Shown in pieces: positions 1 to 8,868 of a DNA stretch of 64,000 nt (within the stretch, counting starts at the first letter, position 1; every line of letters begins with the position of its first letter). The stretch covers positions 1,612,001 through 1,676,000 of the forward strand of contig NZ_CP094929.1 in assembly GCF_022869165.1 (NCBI RefSeq), in the 5' to 3' direction. This DNA comes from Sphaerochaeta associata (lineage in GTDB: Bacteria > Spirochaetota > Spirochaetia > Sphaerochaetales > Sphaerochaetaceae). The notes under the pieces were generated by a model, which made no database searches, was not told where the DNA came from, and worked only from the letters and a program-made list of their open reading frames with translations. A program made the translations under genes and the position numbers.

Positions 1-47
1 TCATGGCCTTCGACAAGTCCTTGATCACCAACCTGCATTTGGTATAA
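1..47 (+). CDS. rnfA: RnfA C-terminal tail (partial, 5' end outside window)
   Basis: Only the last 14 codons are visible, ending MAFDKSLITNLHLV and a TAA at 45-47. The assignment rests mainly on position: rnfB follows 10 bases later, and rnfA precedes rnfB in C-D-G-E-A-B type rnf operons. The short MAF stretch is compatible with the last membrane helix of RnfA. RnfA is an integral membrane subunit of the ion-translocating ferredoxin:NAD oxidoreductase. The identity is an inference from context. Confidence 0.5.
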   Translation, partial: MAFDKSLITNLHLV

Positions 48-57
48 GGGGGGAGAT

Positions 58-858
58 GTGAATATTCTCTTTGCGATTTTAGTGGTGGCCGTCCTCGGCG
101 GCTTGTTTGGATTCGGTCTTTCCTATGCTGAGAAAAAACTCGCCATCAAGAAAGATCCAAAAGTTCTCGCCCTTGAACCTATTATGCCCGGTGCAAACTG
201 CGGTGTCTGCGGATATGCCGGATGTAATGCATATGCCGCCGCTGTCGCCTTGGGTGAAGCGGAAATCGGTCTGTGCAGCCCCGGCGGTCCTTCCCTGGTC
301 GCTAAAATGGCTGAAATCATGGGAGCCAAGGTTGAAGCCAGCGGCGACAACCGTAGAAAAGTTGCACATGTAATGTGCAAGGGTAATACGGAGTTTACGG
401 TAAAAGACTACACCTACGAAGGATTGCTTGACTGCAATGCAGCCTCCCTGTTGTTTGCCGGCGATAATAATTGCAAAAGCGGATGCATGCATTTGGGAAG
501 TTGCATCAAGGTTTGTCCGGTTGGGGCTATCTCCAAGGACAAGGATGGGTATATCATTGTCGATGAAAAACTTTGCATCAGCTGTGAGAAGTGCGTCACC
601 ATCTGTCCGAATGGGGTCATGCAGATGATCTATGAGGATAGTGAGTATGTGATCGACTGCAATAGTCATGAGCCGGGTGGAAAGGTTCGCAAGCAATGTA
701 CGGTTGGGTGCATAGGATGTAAGATTTGTGAAACCAAATATCCTGAATCCGGATGCAAGGTTGATCGATTTCTTTCTACCTTTGATCAGACGCTCCCGCA
801 CAGCCAGATAGCAGAGGCTGCCCAGGCGTGTCCGACCAAGATAATTATCAAGCGGTAA
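58..858 (+). CDS. rnfB: RnfB, iron-sulfur subunit of the Rnf complex
   Basis: RnfB (266 aa) carries electrons from ferredoxin into the membrane-bound Rnf complex, which couples ferredoxin:NAD oxidoreduction to ion pumping. Residues 1-22 form an N-terminal membrane anchor. The Fe-S motif C48-x2-C51-x4-C56-x16-C73 follows. The C-terminal half has ferredoxin-type clusters (CMHLGSCIKVCP, CISCEKCVTICP) and a further cysteine group near CIGCKICE. The start is GTG, preceded by a run of G (48-55) that serves as ribosome site; the ATG two bases earlier is out of frame and stops at once. It follows the rnfA tail, so it is probably the last gene of the rnf operon. Confidence 0.93.
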   Translation: MNILFAILVVAVLGGLFGFGLSYAEKKLAIKKDPKVLALEPIMPGANCGVCGYAGCNAYAAAVALGEAEIGLCSPGGPSLVAKMAEIMGAKVEASGDNRRKVAHVMCKGNTEFTVKDYTYEGLLDCNAASLLFAGDNNCKSGCMHLGSCIKVCPVGAISKDKDGYIIVDEKLCISCEKCVTICPNGVMQMIYEDSEYVIDCNSHEPGGKVRKQCTVGCIGCKICETKYPESGCKVDRFLSTFDQTLPHSQIAEAAQACPTKIIIKR

Positions 859-861
859 GGG

Positions 862-2763
862 ATGAAAGTACTGATAGGTGCCTACAGTCAACTTAGCCAA
901 GGTGTACCAGTGCCCGCATTCGAGCGGGCACTTACTGCTGTATTCAAGCCTCTTTTGACACTTTTACACCATAGCGAGGGGGCGGTACTTCAATTATCAC
1001 TGGGAGTACCTGTGCTTGAGTGGCTGGAATTGACCCAACAGCCGGTGAACCTTTTGCTTGCCGATCTTGCAAGAAGAGGCAAGGTGGAGCTGCTTACCGG
1101 TTCCTATCACCAAAGCATTCTCAGCCTGCTTTCCCCGAAGGATCGATCCAATCAAATCGAGCTTACCACTACATACTTGCGCAAACGGTATGGACAACGC
1201 TCAAAAACATTGTTCAGCTATGCCCAGGTTTTCAATCCACACTACATCAATACGATGAATTTGTGTTGCATTGATTCACTGGTAATCTCTTCATACGATT
1301 GCGACAAACCCAAACAACAGTTTACGGAGCCTTTCTCCATGCAGGAGATGGGAAAGTCCATTTCGGTAATTCCGACAAGCTCCACCATCAATTCACTCAT
1401 TCGCAAGTTTGCCGAGAAAGAGATTGGTTTTGGCAACCTGCTTGATCAAGTACGTTCGATGTTCGAAGCAAAACCCCCATTTGTAATGGCGATGATAAAT
1501 ATCGACCAGCTTTTACAGGGCGGCATTACGGAGGAACAAACAAACCTTTTGTTCACCATGCTCTTGCAGTACGGTTCACAGAGCATCGAGGAAGCCCATT
1601 CTTTGGAAGAGCTCCCTCAAAAAGGGTATCTGCAGGCAGGGTGGTACGGCTTCGATTCCACCAAAGCCGATTTATGTTGCATCAACGACCTGTTTGTCAA
1701 AGACGAGAGTTTATCGTATCTGTATGGACGATACACCTCCATGGTCGAAATAGCCCGAACGTATAAGAAGGATAAGGATGTCCGTAAGCGTCTGGAGCAC
1801 TTGATACAGAAGCTTTCAACGGGAACGGTGTATCTTTGTGATGCAAATGCAACCATGCTTCGAAGCTCGGTGAGAAAGCTGTTTTGGAGATACATCAGTG
1901 AAGCGGACAGCGTTCTTTCAGCATTGAAGGATTTTTCCTATCCTGTTGTCACCGACTTCGACCACGATGAATTGGATGAGTACCTGGTAATCGGCAAATA
2001 CCTGAGTTGCGTCATCGATTCCAAGGGGGGAAGCCTTGCCGAGTTGACCTACCTCCCATCGCTTTACAATTATGGAGACACACTTTCCCCGCTTCAGGGA
2101 TTTGGAAGCAGTCTGCATAATCAGCATCCTGCGCTGCAAGGCAGAAAACAACGCTTGTTCAGCGATGTGTTTCTTCCCTTTGAATCAGTGCTCGATGAAT
2201 ATGCAAAGACCGACGAACAATCCTGTCTTGATATGAGCACGACGGTGTACAACCTTTCTGTGCTCGATCGGAGAAATACAGAATTTCGCGCAATAGCGAC
2301 CACTGATGCTTCTCCAATCATCGGAGGGGAGGTTGGACTCTCCAAACACTTCAAGATTCGGCAGAATACGGTTCTGCTTGATGTTACCCTGACCAATCTC
2401 AGCGAACATCCGGTCAGTTTCCGGTATGGTTGCGAGATACCTCTCTCGATAGCATCGTTCAAGAATCCCATTCCTTTTTTCCAACTCGAAAATAAGAAGA
2501 ATGTTCTGCATGAGGATGATGAGATTATCCTCAAACAGGTTAAATCCATCCGGATGTATGATGAACCGAACAGCACCTCCCTGACATTGGTAGCCGATAC
2601 CCGCTTTACCTTACTGAAAGAAGACTATACTATTGAAATCCCCACCGTCCTCGGCGTGGAACAGCTGTATCAACATACGTTGTTCATGACTTCCTGGCCC
2701 ATCCAATTGGAGAGCGGAGCAGAGAAAAAAATTACCCTTGGACTCAGGGTGGAACGAAAATAA
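862..2763 (+). CDS. GH57-like protein with DUF1926-like C-terminal region, probably catalytically inactive
   Basis: A 633 aa protein with the layout of GH57 4-alpha-glucanotransferases: an N-terminal barrel-type domain (about 1-300) and a C-terminal beta-rich region (about 370-633) like DUF1926. Family-like stretches are LSLGVPVLEWLE (residues 46-57) and GKVELLTGSYHQSILSLL (73-90). The conserved WLTERVWxP segment, which carries the nucleophile Glu, reads FSYAQVFNP here, with Ala at residue 121 in place of Glu. The N-terminal HQP motif and the GGxYEP motif are also altered (SQL and GSYHQ). It starts 3 bases after rnfB. A regulatory or binding role is possible; the substrate is unknown. Confidence 0.65.
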   Translation: MKVLIGAYSQLSQGVPVPAFERALTAVFKPLLTLLHHSEGAVLQLSLGVPVLEWLELTQQPVNLLLADLARRGKVELLTGSYHQSILSLLSPKDRSNQIELTTTYLRKRYGQRSKTLFSYAQVFNPHYINTMNLCCIDSLVISSYDCDKPKQQFTEPFSMQEMGKSISVIPTSSTINSLIRKFAEKEIGFGNLLDQVRSMFEAKPPFVMAMINIDQLLQGGITEEQTNLLFTMLLQYGSQSIEEAHSLEELPQKGYLQAGWYGFDSTKADLCCINDLFVKDESLSYLYGRYTSMVEIARTYKKDKDVRKRLEHLIQKLSTGTVYLCDANATMLRSSVRKLFWRYISEADSVLSALKDFSYPVVTDFDHDELDEYLVIGKYLSCVIDSKGGSLAELTYLPSLYNYGDTLSPLQGFGSSLHNQHPALQGRKQRLFSDVFLPFESVLDEYAKTDEQSCLDMSTTVYNLSVLDRRNTEFRAIATTDASPIIGGEVGLSKHFKIRQNTVLLDVTLTNLSEHPVSFRYGCEIPLSIASFKNPIPFFQLENKKNVLHEDDEIILKQVKSIRMYDEPNSTSLTLVADTRFTLLKEDYTIEIPTVLGVEQLYQHTLFMTSWPIQLESGAEKKITLGLRVERK

Positions 2764-2784
2764 CCATCTCTAAGGAGTGAGCCC

Positions 2785-3889
2785 ATGTTTTTCCAGAATA
2801 AATCCCTGTTTGAAAGTGTTAAAGAAGAAGCCTATACCGTATGGAGGCGGCTTTGACCCGGATCATATGCTCTCTGAAATCCAGGTCTTGGAAGCAAAAA
2901 CCCTTGAACCCGGCTTTTGGGATGACCGAAAGGGTGCCGAGCAGTTATTTGCAGAGCTGAACGGCCTTAAGGATTCATACTATCCGTGGAAAGAGTTGAT
3001 GGATTCCATCTCCGAAATGTCGGAATTACTGGAAATCTATGCAGATGAACCGGAGAATCCTGAGGAAGAAGCTCAGATAGACGAGCAGATCAAGGAACTG
3101 AAGGAACAGTACAGCCAACTCAAGCTGAAAACGCTGCTTGACGGCAAGTTTGACAAGAATGATTGCTTTTTGACCATTCACGCCGGAGCAGGGGGGAACG
3201 AGGCCAGCGACTGGGCTAATATGTTGATGCGCATGTATCTTCGGTATTGCGAACGCAACGGCTTCAAGAGCCAGGTTCTCGACTTGTTGGAGGATGAGGG
3301 TGGTATCAAAAGTGCCACCATCAAGGTATCCGGACCTTATAGTTTCGGGTATCTCAAAGGCGAGGCTGGAGTACATCGCTTGGTCCGCATCAGTCCTTTT
3401 GACTCGCAAAAACGCAGACACACCTCTTTTACCAGTGTTTATGCCTCTCCTGTCATCGATGACACCATTGAGATCGACCTCAAGCCAGAGGACTACCGTT
3501 TGGACACCTATCGTGCCGGCGGTGCCGGGGGGCAGCACGTCAATAAGACCGACAGTGCGGTGCGTATCACCCACTATGCCACAGGGATTGTGGTTCAGTG
3601 TCAGAATGAGCGAAGCCAGGTAATGAACAAGGATGTTGCGTTCAAGATGCTCAAGAGCCGGCTTTACGAGTACTATCGTGAGGAGAAGGAGAAGGAGCAC
3701 CAGAAGGACGCCATCGAGAAGAAGGAAATTACCTGGGGAAGCCAGATTCGTTCCTATGTGTTCCAGCCCTATACAATGGTCAAGGATCATAGGACCAGTG
3801 TAACGGTAGGCAATATCCAGGCGGTTATGGATGGAGAAATCGGGGATTTTATTGAAGGTTATCTCCAATGGGCCCAAAAGGAGGAGTAG
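2785..3889 (+). CDS. prfB: Peptide chain release factor 2, expressed by programmed +1 frameshift
   Basis: RF2 releases peptides at UGA and UAA. Translation begins at ATG 2785 behind AAGGAG (2772-2777). It runs 23 codons to CTT (2851-2853), meets an in-frame TGA (2854-2856) followed by C, and must shift +1 to continue at GAC 2855. The internal Shine-Dalgarno-like GGAGG (2843-2847) lies three bases before CTT, as in other bacterial prfB genes. Joined as 2785-2853 plus 2855-3889 the protein has 367 aa. It carries the stop-codon recognition tripeptide SPF (in VRISPFDSQ) and the catalytic GGQ loop (GAGGQHVN). The GTG at 2777 in the downstream frame is not the start. Confidence 0.97.
2843..2857 (+). 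promoter_or_regulatory. prfB: Programmed +1 frameshift signal in prfB
   Basis: GGAGG (2843-2847), a three-base spacer CGG, then CTT TGA C (2851-2857). The stop codon is UGA, which RF2 itself reads, and it is followed by C, the weakest termination context. Low RF2 lets the ribosome slip from CUU to UUU and continue at GAC. This is the conserved autoregulatory element of prfB. Confidence 0.95.
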
Positions 3890-3892
3890 CCT

Positions 3893-5155
3893 ATGGCCAG
3901 GCGAACAGCCTTGCTGACACTCCTTATAGTAATCATGGTTCCTCTTTTCGGTGTTGGGGAGGCAGGGCCGATCTTTCGCATCGGTCTTGTCCTTCTCGAT
4001 GAAAATCTGGAGGGTTTGGCCGAGGTGGTCTCCACTTCGGCCGGTACCTATGGTTCATCCATCTATTTGGATGCACGGCAGCAACAAGTTCTCCTGGAAA
4101 AAGAGAAGAAAAGCCTGGAACAGAAAAGACTTGATGCAATACATGCTGCGTACGGCAAACAGGACGCCGGTATTCTGAACACGGCTTTGCGTGTAGAGCA
4201 GCAAGAGCTTGGCGACGTGCCGAACATCCGCACGTGTGAATACACGATAGAGGCGTATGACGAGGCCCTTGCCGCTCTGGTCCGCTCCGATGAGCAGGCC
4301 CTTGTTTGGTTCATGCAACATAGCCTGTACGATGGGCTTTTCTTGATTCAATCCGAAAAGTTGGGTGATCTGCAGCGGATACGGATCGAATTTGTATCCA
4401 CTGATCGGATATTGTTGCTTGACCGATTGGTACAGTATGGCTCCTACCAGAGCCTGGGCTCTGAGTTGGATGAGCAGATATTTCGTCTGTTTGCGGCTTC
4501 CGACCAAGGAGCCCTGCTCTTTGAGAAAGGCATTGGTGCTTTTTCTGTATTCGTTGATGGCGCGAAGGAAGCAGTTGCCGATTCACCTATTTTCCTTGAT
4601 AGTGGTGCACATGAACTGCTGATCTCAGCTGAAGGGTATGAGACGTCGCTTCTGTCGGTTGTCCTGGAGCCGAAAAAAATCAAGGTCCTGTCCTTTTCCT
4701 TGGAAAAAATAAAGCATCCTGTACTGCAGATCAACTCCACCAGTGGCAAAGCCAATTGGTTTGTAGATGGCCGGCAAGCGGGCATCGGTCTCTCCATTTC
4801 ACTTGCAGACCCGTCATACCCGTTGGTCCTGACAGGTACCAAGGATGGGTTTGCCAACCGGATCATACAGTTGGACACTCCGGTAAAAAAGTTGGAAGTG
4901 GCGTTCCAACCTGTGCTTCTCTCCGATGAGGTTCTTGTGTTGGAGAGTCAAAAGGACTTTTATAAACGTCTGAGAAATACTATCTTGTTGTTTGGAGCCT
5001 ATGTAGGCTGTACTGCGTTGTCCAAGACATTCAATTCCACAGAGCCTCTTTGGCAGGTGGGCTTGGTTGCCACCAGTTCGCTTGCCTTGGTATCCGGTGT
5101 GGCCTTGGTGATGGAACTTGCTTCGTATGCAGCCCGATCAGGTTCAAGCTTTTGA
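3893..5155 (+). CDS. Exported or membrane protein with PEGA-like repeats, function unknown
   Basis: A 420 aa protein. Residues 1-24 form a signal sequence or anchor (MARRTALLTLLIVIMVPLFG). The middle part (about 225-350) holds two PEGA-like segments, seen as SVFVDGAKEAVADSPIFL...GAHELLISAEGYE and WFVDGRQAGIG...YPLVLTGTKDGF. Two hydrophobic stretches near the C-terminus (about 360-410) look like membrane helices. PEGA modules are surface-associated beta domains. The ATG is preceded by GGAGGAG at the prfB stop, and ftsY follows 20 bases later, so it is probably co-transcribed with both. No enzymatic motif is visible. Confidence 0.7.
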   Translation: MARRTALLTLLIVIMVPLFGVGEAGPIFRIGLVLLDENLEGLAEVVSTSAGTYGSSIYLDARQQQVLLEKEKKSLEQKRLDAIHAAYGKQDAGILNTALRVEQQELGDVPNIRTCEYTIEAYDEALAALVRSDEQALVWFMQHSLYDGLFLIQSEKLGDLQRIRIEFVSTDRILLLDRLVQYGSYQSLGSELDEQIFRLFAASDQGALLFEKGIGAFSVFVDGAKEAVADSPIFLDSGAHELLISAEGYETSLLSVVLEPKKIKVLSFSLEKIKHPVLQINSTSGKANWFVDGRQAGIGLSISLADPSYPLVLTGTKDGFANRIIQLDTPVKKLEVAFQPVLLSDEVLVLESQKDFYKRLRNTILLFGAYVGCTALSKTFNSTEPLWQVGLVATSSLALVSGVALVMELASYAARSGSSF

Positions 5156-5175
5156 TGATAGATTAGGAGATTTAT

Positions 5176-6051
5176 ATGCTGAAAGGATTTGGAGCGAAAC
5201 TGAAAGCGCTCTTCGGGATGAATACCTTTGATGAAGGTTACTTCGAGAACCTTGAGGATTTTCTGATAGAAGGAGATTTGGGGGCAAAGCTCGCAACCCA
5301 AATCTCTGACGAGGTTCGCAAACTTGCCAAGAGCGAGAAACCAAAAACCCAAAAGGATTTGCAGATATTGGTAAAACGTTTGCTTTCCGATAAGATCCGT
5401 ATCTTCGATCCGGGTCTGGAAGAAGGGAGCCTGACTGTTTATTTGATTCTCGGAGTGAACGGGGTCGGCAAGACCACTTCGATAGCAAAACTAGCCCAGT
5501 ATTACAAAAATCAAGGAAAGCAGGTCCTGCTTGCCGCAGCCGATACATTCCGCGCTGCAGCCATCGACCAATTGGAAGTTCACGCCCAGCGGCTTGGCTG
5601 CAGGATTGTGAAGCAGAAAAGCGGCAGTGATCCGGGTTCTGTGGTGTTTGATGCCATCACCTCGGCCCAAGCAAGGGGCGAAGATCTAATACTCGTCGAT
5701 ACTGCAGGAAGAATGCACAATAAGGAGAATCTTCTAAGAGAGCTCTCCAAGATCGACAAAATCGTAAAAGGAAGGGGCATCGAGGACGTTCATTACAAGA
5801 AGTTCTTGGTCATAGATTCTACCACCGGACAAAATGGGATCAGCCAGGCGGAGCTTTTCAATCAGGCGGTGAAGCTTGATGCCTTGATTCTCACCAAATA
5901 TGATAGTCTTGCAAAGGGTGGAGCACTTGTGCAGATCGGTGAGAAACAGAATATTCCCATCGCATTTGTCGGGACCGGAGAGACATACAAGGACATCCAT
6001 CCCTTTGACAAGGATGAGTTCCTTGATACGCTGGTCGGGTTGACCGACTAA
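5176..6051 (+). CDS. ftsY: Signal recognition particle receptor FtsY
   Basis: FtsY (291 aa) is the membrane-associated GTPase that receives ribosome-SRP complexes for co-translational insertion. The N domain is at about 1-80. The G domain shows the P-loop GVNGVGKTT, the DTFRAAA insertion-box region, DTAGR (G3) and TKYD (G4), with the closing GTGE. The protein is compact: it lacks the long acidic A domain of E. coli FtsY. An AGGAG (5164-5168) precedes the ATG. The next gene starts two bases after its stop. Confidence 0.96.
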   Translation: MLKGFGAKLKALFGMNTFDEGYFENLEDFLIEGDLGAKLATQISDEVRKLAKSEKPKTQKDLQILVKRLLSDKIRIFDPGLEEGSLTVYLILGVNGVGKTTSIAKLAQYYKNQGKQVLLAAADTFRAAAIDQLEVHAQRLGCRIVKQKSGSDPGSVVFDAITSAQARGEDLILVDTAGRMHNKENLLRELSKIDKIVKGRGIEDVHYKKFLVIDSTTGQNGISQAELFNQAVKLDALILTKYDSLAKGGALVQIGEKQNIPIAFVGTGETYKDIHPFDKDEFLDTLVGLTD

Positions 6052-6052
6052 G

Positions 6053-7015
6053 ATGAAACGCCTGTTGCTCGCCTGCACGATTCTGTTCTGTCTTTCCGGC
6101 CTGCCTGCAATCTCCATGCGGCTATCCAACAGCATCGGGCAGGACAAGGGAGAGTGGACAGGTGAGGGCTCTTTTTATCTTGCACACCTTCCGAATCAGA
6201 CTCAGCTGCACGGGCCTGAAGGATTGGTCTGGACAAAACAGCTGTTTGAATCCGAAGAGGATCAGATACTGGTAACGCGCTATGCTGACGGTACTGCGGA
6301 CACGATTGAGGTATTTTCAAATTCGCTCTTGATGCGACTGCAGTCAGAACAGGACGTTACGTATTATCAGTATGCACCAGACGGCCGTCTCATGCAGGCG
6401 ACCACCGTCATCGACGGCCGACTTTCTCAGGCCAGGCTCTACAGCTACAGCAGTGACTCACTTGCTTCAATCATCACCATCGCCGAAAACCTGAGCGAAA
6501 TGCGTACCTTCGGCATGTTCAAGGACCAGGCTTACTTCGCCTTTTCAGACAAGGATGGGGGACAGTTGTTTACCACCCTAGCGAATGGAAGAACCATTGG
6601 AGAATATTGGATAGGTGATGAAAAGCAGGAACAGGTTTCAGTGACCACCTATGAGGATGGAGGTTTCTCCATCCTGAGAAAGAGTGGAGAGGTACAAACT
6701 CTTGAAGAGTATGATCGATCGGCACTGTTGGTTTCCTCCAAAACTCCTTCCTATCTCGTCGAATACCGGTATAATGAACATCGAACAGTTATTGAAGAGC
6801 GAATCACAGAAGCGGACGGCAGGATGACCATCAAGACATATGATGAGGGAAAGCTTGTCGTATCTACAGAATCATTTGGGGGACGCGTGGTGAAGACAAT
6901 CCGGTACAACGAGGACGGAAGCAGCGTACAGACTCTCTACAGCGAGGGAAATCCATATGCTGATGTAACCTATGCCGTTGATGGAAAGCGTGTCCTCTCC
7001 ATCTCCTATTATTGA
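6053..7015 (+). CDS. Exported protein with repetitive beta-strand sequence, unknown function
   Basis: A 320 aa protein with a signal peptide (residues 1-21, hydrophobic, ending near PAIS). The rest is made of short repeated strands such as YYQYAPDGRLMQAT and YNEDGSSVQTLYSEG. These resemble YD or toxin-type beta repeats, with spacing about one strand pair per 20 residues, so an extracytoplasmic beta-rich scaffold is likely. It sits between ftsY and a LolCDE-like transporter, with its stop just before the permease start, so it is probably translated from the same mRNA. No specific function is recognised. Confidence 0.65.
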   Translation: MKRLLLACTILFCLSGLPAISMRLSNSIGQDKGEWTGEGSFYLAHLPNQTQLHGPEGLVWTKQLFESEEDQILVTRYADGTADTIEVFSNSLLMRLQSEQDVTYYQYAPDGRLMQATTVIDGRLSQARLYSYSSDSLASIITIAENLSEMRTFGMFKDQAYFAFSDKDGGQLFTTLANGRTIGEYWIGDEKQEQVSVTTYEDGGFSILRKSGEVQTLEEYDRSALLVSSKTPSYLVEYRYNEHRTVIEERITEADGRMTIKTYDEGKLVVSTESFGGRVVKTIRYNEDGSSVQTLYSEGNPYADVTYAVDGKRVLSISYY

Positions 7016-7016
7016 T

Positions 7017-8186
7017 ATGCAGGTACTTCTTCTGCTTTGCACCCGTTATGCTTTCTCCAAGCAGAATAGGCACAGGGGAACCAGTATCCGTATTACCATC
7101 GGTCTGGGCCTTTGCCTGTTCGCCATCATAGCGGTTTTGTCTTTCATGCAAGCCCTTCAACGGGACCAGTTCGACGATATCCGGACATTTGAATCCTTCG
7201 ACCTGCAGGTTGTTCTCTCCACAAGCGATGAAGCTGCCGCCAGGCATGCTGCAGATGAGATTGAAGCCCTCGCCTCCGTTGATAACGCATTCATCTACGC
7301 AGACATACCTGTCATAACGCAGGCGACAGCCGGCGATACGGTTGCCGGAAGAATCAGGGGATTGGAGGCTGAAGGCAGGTTTCTTTCGCAGCTGAACAGT
7401 TATCGGGGAGAACTCTTTGTGCCGGGTTTCCTTGCTTCCTCCTACTCAAACAGCAGAACCCATGCCCTCAAGGATGAGGTCAAGGTCACCCTGCTCAAGA
7501 AAGGTCGACAGGCGACTGTTATACCAAGCCAGAAAAACATGGTGATAGGCTCCCTCTATTATACAAGCAGCTATGATTTCGATCGGGCGACCTTCCTTTG
7601 TGATATAGAGACGCTTCTTTCCTTGAATCCGGACGTTCAGCTGAAGATTGGAATCTTTACACAGAACGATGTCCTTGAGGTAAAACGGCACATCCTTGAT
7701 CTGGGGTATGAGGAAGTCGCCACCTACAAGGAGTTGAATGCATCGTTGTACGGTGCCATGGAGCTCGAGCAAAAGATGATGACCCTCATGCTTTTTCTGA
7801 TGGTGTTGGTCATTCTGGTACATATCAGAAGCAGCAGCAGGCGATTGCTTTTGGCCAAGCAACGAGAGATAGCAATGCTCAGGTCGATGGGATTGACAAA
7901 AAAACAGGTGCAATCACTCTTTGTCCTGCAATCCCTTTTGGTTACGCTCATCGGTTGCGTGGTTGGCCTGGTGTTCTCCTATTCGGCCGTAGCCCTTTAC
8001 CCCATGCTCTCCAATGTCGTATACCAATCCATGGGTGTGCACCTGATATTGGAGATCAGAACGTACGAAGTGGTGTTTTTGGTAGTCTCAATCCTGGTAT
8101 TCAGCATGCTTGCTTCCTTTCAAGGAACGCATAGAATTCTGAAAGCCGATATTATGGAGATGTTTGCGCATGATGAAGTCATCTGA
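7017..8186 (+). CDS. FtsX/LolC-type ABC transporter permease
   Basis: A 389 aa permease with the MacB/FtsX layout: one N-terminal helix (about 24-46), a large extracytoplasmic domain (about 50-255), then three C-terminal helices. Between helices lies the conserved cytoplasmic stretch AKQREIAMLRSMGLTKKQV. ATG 7017 is preferred because earlier in-frame codons lie inside the upstream gene. It overlaps the ATPase gene by 17 bases. With the next two genes it forms a complete permease-ATPase-permease set like LolCDE, which releases lipoproteins from the inner membrane. The exact substrate cannot be read from the sequence. Confidence 0.85.
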   Translation: MQVLLLLCTRYAFSKQNRHRGTSIRITIGLGLCLFAIIAVLSFMQALQRDQFDDIRTFESFDLQVVLSTSDEAAARHAADEIEALASVDNAFIYADIPVITQATAGDTVAGRIRGLEAEGRFLSQLNSYRGELFVPGFLASSYSNSRTHALKDEVKVTLLKKGRQATVIPSQKNMVIGSLYYTSSYDFDRATFLCDIETLLSLNPDVQLKIGIFTQNDVLEVKRHILDLGYEEVATYKELNASLYGAMELEQKMMTLMLFLMVLVILVHIRSSSRRLLLAKQREIAMLRSMGLTKKQVQSLFVLQSLLVTLIGCVVGLVFSYSAVALYPMLSNVVYQSMGVHLILEIRTYEVVFLVVSILVFSMLASFQGTHRILKADIMEMFAHDEVI

Positions 8187-8868
8187 AGTATTATCCCTGA
8201 AGCAGGTTTCCAAAAGCTTTCCGGCAACCCTCAGGGGGGGGCAGCCCATCCACATTCTCCAGCAGGTGGATCTTTCACTGTCCGACTCCACCAGTGTCGC
8301 TATCACAGGGCGAAGCGGAAGCGGAAAATCGACGCTTCTGCAAATAAGCGCAGGGTTGCTTTCGTGTGACAGCGGGCAGGTGATTTTTGAGAATCGGGAA
8401 CTCTCGACGCTCGATGACGTGAGGCTGAGCATGCTGCGCTGCAGGCGGATGGGCTTCATCTTCCAAAGCAGCCTCCTGCTTGATGATTTCAATGCCCTTG
8501 AGAATGTGCAGATTCCCGCCATGATCGCCGGTTGTTCGGAGAAAGAGGCACAAAAACGTGCATTGAACCTACTGCAAACCGTCGGGCTTGCTGACAGGTT
8601 GTACCATACCAGCGACCAGCTTTCAGGAGGTGAGCGCCAGCGGGTAGCCATTGCACGGGCTTTGGTGAATGAACCTGCGGTAATCTTTGCAGATGAACCA
8701 ACGGGTTCGCTGGATGAACGGAACGCCCAGCTGGTGGAGGACCTCCTGCTCAATTTGGTGGCAGAGCGCAAGGTGGCTCTGATGCTCATCACCCACAACA
8801 ACGTTTTCGCAGCTCGTTGTGACTTCGTGTACCATCTGCATAACAGAAATCTGGAGGTGGATGCTTGA
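8170..8868 (+). CDS. lolD: LolD/MacB-type ABC transporter ATP-binding protein
   Basis: A 232 aa ATPase energising the two flanking FtsX-type permeases. Visible motifs are Walker A GRSGSGKST, the Q-loop FQSSLLLDDFN, signature LSGGERQRVAIARAL, Walker B VIFADEPTGSLDE and the switch His in LITHN. ATG 8170 is favoured: GGAGA at 8156-8160 is nine bases upstream, while the in-frame TTG at 8164 is too close to it. The sequence is of the LolD/FtsE/MacB branch. The name lolD rests on context (permease genes on both sides) and fits lipoprotein release; a MacB-like export role is the alternative. Confidence 0.85.
   Translation: MMKSSEVLSLKQVSKSFPATLRGGQPIHILQQVDLSLSDSTSVAITGRSGSGKSTLLQISAGLLSCDSGQVIFENRELSTLDDVRLSMLRCRRMGFIFQSSLLLDDFNALENVQIPAMIAGCSEKEAQKRALNLLQTVGLADRLYHTSDQLSGGERQRVAIARALVNEPAVIFADEPTGSLDERNAQLVEDLLLNLVAERKVALMLITHNNVFAARCDFVYHLHNRNLEVDA

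Noticed and set aside
2777-2784. GTG as an alternative start of prfB in the downstream frame
   Set aside because: It overlaps the ribosome site, and the resulting N-terminus (SPCFSRINPC) is unlike RF2. The ATG at 2785 with a frameshift gives the conserved N-terminus.
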